This document shows positions 6,295 to 10,284 of a stretch of DNA of 10,284 nt, piece after piece. The DNA is from Chthonomonas sp. UBA6659 (GTDB taxonomy: Bacteria > Armatimonadota > Fimbriimonadia > Fimbriimonadales > Fimbriimonadaceae). The translations under genes and the position numbers were made by a program. The DNA is taken from contig DKKT01000085.1 in the NCBI GenBank assembly GCA_002455425.1, forward strand, positions 1 through 10,284, read 5' to 3'. Numbering within the stretch: position 1 is the stretch's first letter; each line of letters starts with the position of its first letter. Below the pieces are notes generated by a model. The model worked only from the letters and a program-made list of their open reading frames with translations. It did not search any database and was not told the DNA's origin.

Positions 6295-6914
6295 TGCCGA
6301 TTCGCTTGCTGCTCTGCGACGACCACAACATGGTCCGGGAGGGGCTTCGCGCCCTGCTCTCCGAAGACGAGGAGATTGACATCGTGTCCGAAGCGGCCGA
6401 TGGCCAGGCCGCGGTGCGCCTCGCGCAGGAGATGCGTCCGGACGTCGTCCTCATGGATCTCCGCATGCCCGAACTCGATGGCATTGCCGCCACTCGTGCC
6501 ATCCGGACCACGTGCCCTGGCACCCATGTCGTCGTCCTGACGACCTTCCTCGACGAACGCCAAGTTCGGGACGCGATGGATGCCGGCGCCTGTGGCTACC
6601 TGTTGAAAGACATCCTTAAGCACGAGCTTCTGGAGGCGATCCACGCCGCGTGCGAAGGCCGTACCTCACTCCATCCCGACGCTCAGGCGATGCTGATGCG
6701 CCTGCGCCGTGAGGACGACCTTTTCGCCCAGCTTACGCCTCGCGAGACCGATGTCCTTCGTCTCATCGCCGCCGGGCGGAGTAACAAGGAGATCGGGCAA
6801 GAGCTTCGACTCACCGAAGGGACCGTCAAGGGGTACGTCAGCGCGGTGTTCGTCAAGATGCGGGTAGATGACCGAACTCAGGCCGCGCTCCTCGCGGTCA
6901 AGCACGGGCTCTGA
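6294..6914 (+). CDS. NarL/FixJ-family response regulator
   Basis: This is the DNA-binding partner of the upstream kinase, 206 residues. The receiver domain (about 3-120) has the acidic pair Asp9/Asp10, the phosphoacceptor Asp55 in VVLMDLRMP, Thr83 in VVLTTF and Lys105 in GYLLKD. After a short linker comes a LuxR-type helix-turn-helix (about 145-206) with LTPRETDVLRLIAAGRSNKEI and the recognition region LTEGTVKGYVSAVFVKM. I chose the ATG at 6294, whose A is the last base of the kinase TGA. A TTG one codon earlier is possible but less likely. The TGATG overlap implies coupled translation with the kinase. Its binding sites are unknown; the adjacent M48-like gene and the operon's own promoter region are natural candidates. 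Confidence 0.95.
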   Translation: MPIRLLLCDDHNMVREGLRALLSEDEEIDIVSEAADGQAAVRLAQEMRPDVVLMDLRMPELDGIAATRAIRTTCPGTHVVVLTTFLDERQVRDAMDAGACGYLLKDILKHELLEAIHAACEGRTSLHPDAQAMLMRLRREDDLFAQLTPRETDVLRLIAAGRSNKEIGQELRLTEGTVKGYVSAVFVKMRVDDRTQAALLAVKHGL

Positions 6915-6923
6915 TGCCAAAGT

Positions 6924-6937
6924 CCCCTTTCGAGGGG
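6924..6937 (+). repeat. TTCG-loop hairpin overlapping the Shine-Dalgarno of the M48-like gene
   Basis: CCCCT and AGGGG form a 5-bp stem around the tetraloop TTCG. The right arm merges into a purine-rich GGGGAGGAGGAGG run (6934-6946), so the hairpin would hide the first part of that ribosome binding site. No T-run follows, so it is not an intrinsic terminator. Confidence 0.45.
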
Positions 6938-6970
6938 AGGAGGAGGCATGCGGCGATCTAATCGCCCATG
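6934..6970 (+). promoter_or_regulatory. Strong Shine-Dalgarno separated from its ATG by a hairpin
   Basis: GGGGAGGAGGAGG (6934-6946) is the strongest ribosome binding site in the window, but the ATG at 6968 is 21 bases downstream. Between them GGCGAT (6952-6957), CTA and ATCGCC (6961-6966) form a perfect 6-bp stem with a 3-base loop. If folded, the effective spacing drops to about six bases. An in-frame TAA at 6959-6961 rules out a start nearer the Shine-Dalgarno in this frame. An ATG at 6948 in another frame gives only ten codons. Confidence 0.45.
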
Positions 6971-8374
6971 CAGCTCATGACCCCACCTCCCTCTTCGACG
7001 TGGCAGAAGCCGCTCGGCCCCGTCGATCGGACCACTTTCGAAGCCGAGCAGGCGCTCCGCCGCCGCCAGGCGCGACGACTCAGCCGCGCGACCTGGGGCG
7101 TGGCCGCGGTGGACCTCGGACTCACGAGCATCATCGTGACTCCGATGGCCCTGCTGCTCGTGATCCTGCTGTCGAACCTTGCCGCGAAACTCTTCCCGCC
7201 GTTCGGACTCGCCGCTGAGGCGGTCGAGGCGTTCTACACGTGGGTCTTCAGCGACAAGCCGACCCCGTACCACGTGCTTGGAGCCGTCGGGCTCCTGATG
7301 ATCCCCGGCATCGCGGGCACGTTCGTGTTGATGCCGCTCGCGCGCCAGATTTTTGGCTCGATCGGAGCCCGTGCCTGGGCCCTCGGTCTCGGCGCGCGGG
7401 AACTGAACGATCTCGACTTCGAAGAGAAACAGGCGCAGAACCTCGTGGACGAAATGGCGATCGCCTGCGGTCTCGCCGGCGCACCCGTCATGATCCTGGA
7501 TGCGGAAAGGCCCAACGCCTTCCCCGTCGGCCTCGACGAGCGTGATTTCGTGATCGTCGTCACCCGCGGTCTTCTCGACGAGCTCGATCGAGAGAAGAGC
7601 CAAGGCGTCGTGGCTCACGCGGTCGCGACGGTCGCGAACGGCGACCTTCGGCTTACGCTCTCGATCCGGACCATGTACATGGCGATCGGACTGATGACGA
7701 CGCTCTTCGACTTCGTGCTCACCAAGGAAGCCCGCAAGACGTCCGTCGAGCTCATCAAGTTTGCCTGCACTTCCCGCGCCAAGCGATCCGCCGAAACCGC
7801 CATGCTTCTGGCCGAGCGTCTGGTCGCCCGTTCCGGCACGAAAGCGCTCGAGGAAGTCACCGAAGCGCAACGAGAGAGCACGGGTCAGGTCCTGCGCTAC
7901 ATGTTCCTCGGCTGGATCATCTTGCCGCTCATGATCGCGCGCGCCTTCGGGTCGCTCGTGCTTCTGATGATCAACCTCTTCTTGGTCGGTCCGTTCTTCG
8001 GCGTCACGATGCAGAAGCGCAAGCGTCTCGCCGATGCGACCGCCGTCCAGCTCACCCGCAATCCTCAAGCCGTCGCCGAAGGCCTGATGACGTTCGCCCA
8101 GGGATACGAGCCGCTCGCCCAAGACCCTTGGATCGAGATCATCGCCGTCGTCGGGCCCGACTGGCAGTCGCAAAGCGCCCTCGCCGAGCGGCTGGGTTCG
8201 CTCGGGACCTTCCATCCCACGCTGAATAGCCGCCTCGGCCGATTGATCGCGATGGGTGCCCAGATCGACTACCGCCCGCGCCGGGAAGCCAGCCCCTACT
8301 GGGGCCTCGGGTGCGGCGTTCTCGTCCTCTTGTCGATCCTCACCTACGTCGTCTGGGCCGCCGTTCAGGCATAG
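6968..8374 (+). CDS. M48-family (HtpX/Ste24-like) integral membrane protein, predicted inactive protease
   Basis: Residues 144-229 align by eye with the M48 peptidase domain: ARELN, NLVDEMAIACGL, PNAFPVG, VIVVTRGLLDELDRE, then VVAHAVATVANGDLRL. In active members the last segment reads HExxH. Here it is His217-Ala-Val-Ala-Thr221, so the catalytic Glu and second zinc His are gone. The later motif normally ending REF/YLADASAVQ is KRKRLADATAVQLTRNP (350-366), with the third zinc ligand Glu replaced by Lys352. Likely membrane segments lie near 45-73, 103-125, 235-252, 312-346 and 446-466. HPTLNSRLGRL (416-426) matches the usual C-terminal HPPL motif. The reading frame is intact, so this looks like a pseudoprotease rather than a pseudogene. 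It follows the response regulator by 53 bases, probably in one operon. Its stop overlaps the convergent epimerase by ten bases. Confidence 0.85.
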   Translation: MQLMTPPPSSTWQKPLGPVDRTTFEAEQALRRRQARRLSRATWGVAAVDLGLTSIIVTPMALLLVILLSNLAAKLFPPFGLAAEAVEAFYTWVFSDKPTPYHVLGAVGLLMIPGIAGTFVLMPLARQIFGSIGARAWALGLGARELNDLDFEEKQAQNLVDEMAIACGLAGAPVMILDAERPNAFPVGLDERDFVIVVTRGLLDELDREKSQGVVAHAVATVANGDLRLTLSIRTMYMAIGLMTTLFDFVLTKEARKTSVELIKFACTSRAKRSAETAMLLAERLVARSGTKALEEVTEAQRESTGQVLRYMFLGWIILPLMIARAFGSLVLLMINLFLVGPFFGVTMQKRKRLADATAVQLTRNPQAVAEGLMTFAQGYEPLAQDPWIEIIAVVGPDWQSQSALAERLGSLGTFHPTLNSRLGRLIAMGAQIDYRPRREASPYWGLGCGVLVLLSILTYVVWAAVQA

Positions 8375-9375
8375 AACTCGCGGTACCACTCGACGAAACG
8401 CGGAATCCCGACTTCGATCGGCGTCGAAGGCTCGAACCCGACGGCGTTCCGCAACGTCTCGATCTCGGCCGCGGTCTCGAGCACGTCGCCCGGCTGAAGC
8501 GGCAAGAGGTTCTGGACGGCGGTGCGTCCGAGGGCGGCTTCAAGCACCGCGATGAACTGCTCCAGCGTCACCGGCGCGTGGTTGCCGATGTTATAGATGC
8601 GCCACGGGGCCAGGCTCGTCGCCGGATCGGGGCTTGCGCCCGACCACTCCGGATTCGGTGCCGCCGGCTTGGCGAGCACCCGCACGACCCCCTCGACGAT
8701 GTCATCGATGTACGTGAAGTCGCGCTTCATCTGCCCGTAATTGAAGACGTCGATCGGGCGCCCTTCGAGGATCGCGCGCGTGAACAGAAACAGCGCCATG
8801 TCCGGCCGACCCCAAGGCCCGTAGACCGTGAAGAACCGTAAGCCCGTCGTCGGCAAGCCGTAAAGGTGGCTGTAGGAGTGGGCCATGGCCTCGTTCGCCT
8901 TCTTCGTCGCGGCATACAGGCTCACCGGATGGTCGACGTTCTCCTCCTCCGAGAACGGGGTCTTGGTGTTCGCCCCATAGACCGAACTCGACGACGCATA
9001 GACGAGATGCTCCACCGCATGGTGCCGGCAACCCTCGAGGATGTTGAGGAAGCCGACCAGATTCGCTTCGGCGTAGGCGTGCGGGTTCTGGATCGAGTAG
9101 CGAACCCCGGCCTGAGCCGCCATGTGGAGGACGCTCTCGAACCCATGTTCGGCAAAGACGCGCTCGACCGCGGGGCGGTCGGCGAGATCGGCCCGCACGA
9201 AGGTGAAGTGGTCCCCCTCAAGGAGGCGCAGCCGCGCCTCCTTGAGGGCCGGATCGTAGTAGTCGTTGACGTTATCGAATCCGATCACCCGGTGCCCGTC
9301 GGCGAGAAGCCGACGGGCCAAGTGGAACCCGATGAAGCCCGCCGCCCCCGTCACGAGGACCGGCCGATCTACCAA
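8365..9375 (-). CDS. NAD-dependent UDP-glucuronate 4-epimerase (SDR family)
   Basis: This enzyme would interconvert UDP-glucuronate and UDP-galacturonate, a precursor for LPS or capsule sugars. The 336 residues show the extended SDR layout: NAD-binding GxxGxxG at Gly10/Gly13/Gly16, Asp34 binding the ribose, HMAAQAGVRYSI (84-95), ASSSSVYG (127-134) and the catalytic Tyr154-x3-Lys158 in YAATKK. RPDMALFLFTRAI and MKRDFTYIDD complete it. The AAQAGVRYS and NPHAYAEANLVGFLNILEGC segments are typical of UDP-glucuronate 4-epimerases rather than GalE. The start is TTG at 9375, supported by GAGGGG five bases upstream and by homology beginning at once. It overlaps the end of the aldo/keto reductase by seven bases, so the two form an operon. 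A related UDP-sugar 4-epimerase specificity cannot be excluded. Confidence 0.92.
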   Translation of the reverse strand: MVDRPVLVTGAAGFIGFHLARRLLADGHRVIGFDNVNDYYDPALKEARLRLLEGDHFTFVRADLADRPAVERVFAEHGFESVLHMAAQAGVRYSIQNPHAYAEANLVGFLNILEGCRHHAVEHLVYASSSSVYGANTKTPFSEEENVDHPVSLYAATKKANEAMAHSYSHLYGLPTTGLRFFTVYGPWGRPDMALFLFTRAILEGRPIDVFNYGQMKRDFTYIDDIVEGVVRVLAKPAAPNPEWSGASPDPATSLAPWRIYNIGNHAPVTLEQFIAVLEAALGRTAVQNLLPLQPGDVLETAAEIETLRNAVGFEPSTPIEVGIPRFVEWYREFYA

Positions 9376-10284
9376 GAAATCCCCTCGGGGGCGGGCTTAT
9401 GGCCCGGGAAAATCTCGTCGAGGGCCGCCAGCGTCTCCGACGTGAGGTCGATCTCGAGCGCACGCAGGCACCCGTCCAGCTGCTCGATCGTACGAGGTCC
9501 GATGATCGGAGCCACGACGGCGGGCCGCGTCAGAAGCCAGGCCAGCGCGACGTCGGCGGGCTTCTCACCCAGGTCGGCGCACAACGTCTCCCAGGACTCG
9601 ATCCTGTCCCGGTGCTTTTCGATCTGTTTCGACATGTGTTCGCTCGCCCGACGGCCTTCCTCGATCTTCCCGAGCACACCACCGAGCAAGCCGCCACCGA
9701 GCGGGCTCCAGGGAATCACGCCCACCCCGTACGCTTCGCATGCCGGAAGCAAGTCGAGTTCGACCAACCGCGCGTTGAGATTGTAAAGGCACTGCTCCGA
9801 CACCAGGCCGAGGAAATGCCTCGCCGCCGCGGCATGGTTCGCTTCGACCACTTGCCATCCCGCGAAATTGGACGAGCCGACATACAGCACTTTGCCGTCG
9901 CGGACCAGGATCTCCATCGCCTCCCAGATCTCTTCCCACGGCGCTTCGCGCCAGATGTGGTGCATCTGGTAGAGGTCGATCGTGTCGGTTTGGAGCCGCT
10001 TCAGGCTCCCTTCGCAGGCCCGTCGAATATGGAGCTTGCTCAGCCGGTTGGTGTTGGGCCAATCCCCCATGTCGCCGTAGAGCTTGGTCGCGATGACGGT
10101 CTTCTCTCGGCGGCCGCCGCCTTGCGCGAACCATCGCCCGATGATCTGTTCGGTGACCCCTTCGCCCTTCTTCCACCCGTAGACATCGGCCGTATCGAAG
10201 AAGTTGATCCCGTGCTCGAGGGCCCGGTCCATGATCGCGTGGCTGTCCGCCTCCGATGTCTGCGGACCGAAGTTCATGGTGCCG
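9369..10284 (-). CDS. Aldo/keto reductase (5' end beyond the window)
   Basis: This is an NADPH-dependent oxidoreductase of the AKR superfamily acting on an unknown carbonyl substrate. The gene runs off the right edge. The visible part begins GTMNFG, which in this family follows about 15-20 residues of a first beta-hairpin, so only a short N-terminus is missing. Numbering from the Met at 10277, the catalytic tetrad is Asp28 and Tyr33 (FDTADVYG), Lys65 (VIATKLYG) and His106 (YQMHHIW). Cofactor-binding features include YVGSSNFAGWQ, the WSPLGGGLL loop and a C-terminal GPRTIEQLDG. It ends HKPAPEGISW. The internal Met at 10277 is not the true start. Upstream of the epimerase with overlapping ends, it may be part of a sugar-modification pathway, but this AKR group is too broad to infer a substrate. 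Confidence 0.93.
   Translation of the reverse strand, partial: GTMNFGPQTSEADSHAIMDRALEHGINFFDTADVYGWKKGEGVTEQIIGRWFAQGGGRREKTVIATKLYGDMGDWPNTNRLSKLHIRRACEGSLKRLQTDTIDLYQMHHIWREAPWEEIWEAMEILVRDGKVLYVGSSNFAGWQVVEANHAAAARHFLGLVSEQCLYNLNARLVELDLLPACEAYGVGVIPWSPLGGGLLGGVLGKIEEGRRASEHMSKQIEKHRDRIESWETLCADLGEKPADVALAWLLTRPAVVAPIIGPRTIEQLDGCLRALEIDLTSETLAALDEIFPGHKPAPEGISW

Noticed and set aside
6914..6961. A 15-codon frame starting on the response regulator stop (TGATG)
   Set aside because: Too short to support as a gene; more likely part of the structured leader of the M48-like gene.
6968..8374. Calling the M48-like gene an active zinc metalloprotease or a degraded pseudogene
   Set aside because: The HExxH and downstream Glu are replaced, so activity is unlikely; the frame and all other motifs are intact, so decay is also unlikely.
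6878..8389. A 503-codon open frame on the minus strand across the M48-like gene
   Set aside because: It is antisense to a gene with clear family motifs, and its product is a low-complexity Asp/Glu/Arg/His-rich sequence, the usual artefact opposite a GC-rich gene.

Overview
The window is GC-rich, gene-dense chromosomal DNA of a Gram-negative-type (diderm) bacterium. The clearest clue is kdsB, which activates KDO for lipopolysaccharide. A lipoprotein-type MsrB and a UDP-glucuronate 4-epimerase fit an outer membrane with surface polysaccharide. The gene style (CheD next to an HDOD protein, large M48-like membrane protein, weak Shine-Dalgarno use, promoter boxes close to start codons) reminds me of Armatimonadota/Fimbriimonadia. 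That is a weak inference, because no rRNA or other taxonomic marker is present. I see no tRNA, rRNA, CRISPR array, insertion sequence or phage gene.

Layout. Left minus-strand block (26-2192): kdsB, then an exported protein of unknown function, then an A-type Fe-S carrier, in transcription order. A 304-base divergent spacer (2193-2496) holds two inverted repeats and a doubtful 54-codon ORF that overlaps the cheD start. Plus-strand pair (2497-3872): cheD and an HDOD signalling protein, overlapping. A minus-strand lipoprotein methionine-R-sulfoxide reductase (3982-4485) stands alone. Plus-strand operon (4630-8374): a soluble double-GAF histidine kinase, its NarL-type response regulator (TGATG overlap), and a multi-membrane-span M48-family protein. 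Right minus-strand pair (8365-10284): an aldo/keto reductase running off the window, then a UDP-glucuronate 4-epimerase that overlaps its end and starts with TTG.

How they fit. Most genes are recognisable housekeeping or signalling families. The most unusual item is the M48-like protein. It keeps the family fold landmarks but has lost the HExxH zinc/catalytic motif (now HAVAT) and the downstream glutamate ligand, so it should be a pseudoprotease. It follows a two-component system, which suggests a non-proteolytic membrane role under, or feeding into, that system. Its translation signal is also odd: a strong Shine-Dalgarno lies about 21 bases from the ATG, with a perfect hairpin in between. 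Other points are an MsrB whose resolving cysteine appears relocated, a kinase whose conserved N-terminal helix begins upstream of the only standard start codon, and a Cys-rich tail on the Fe-S carrier.
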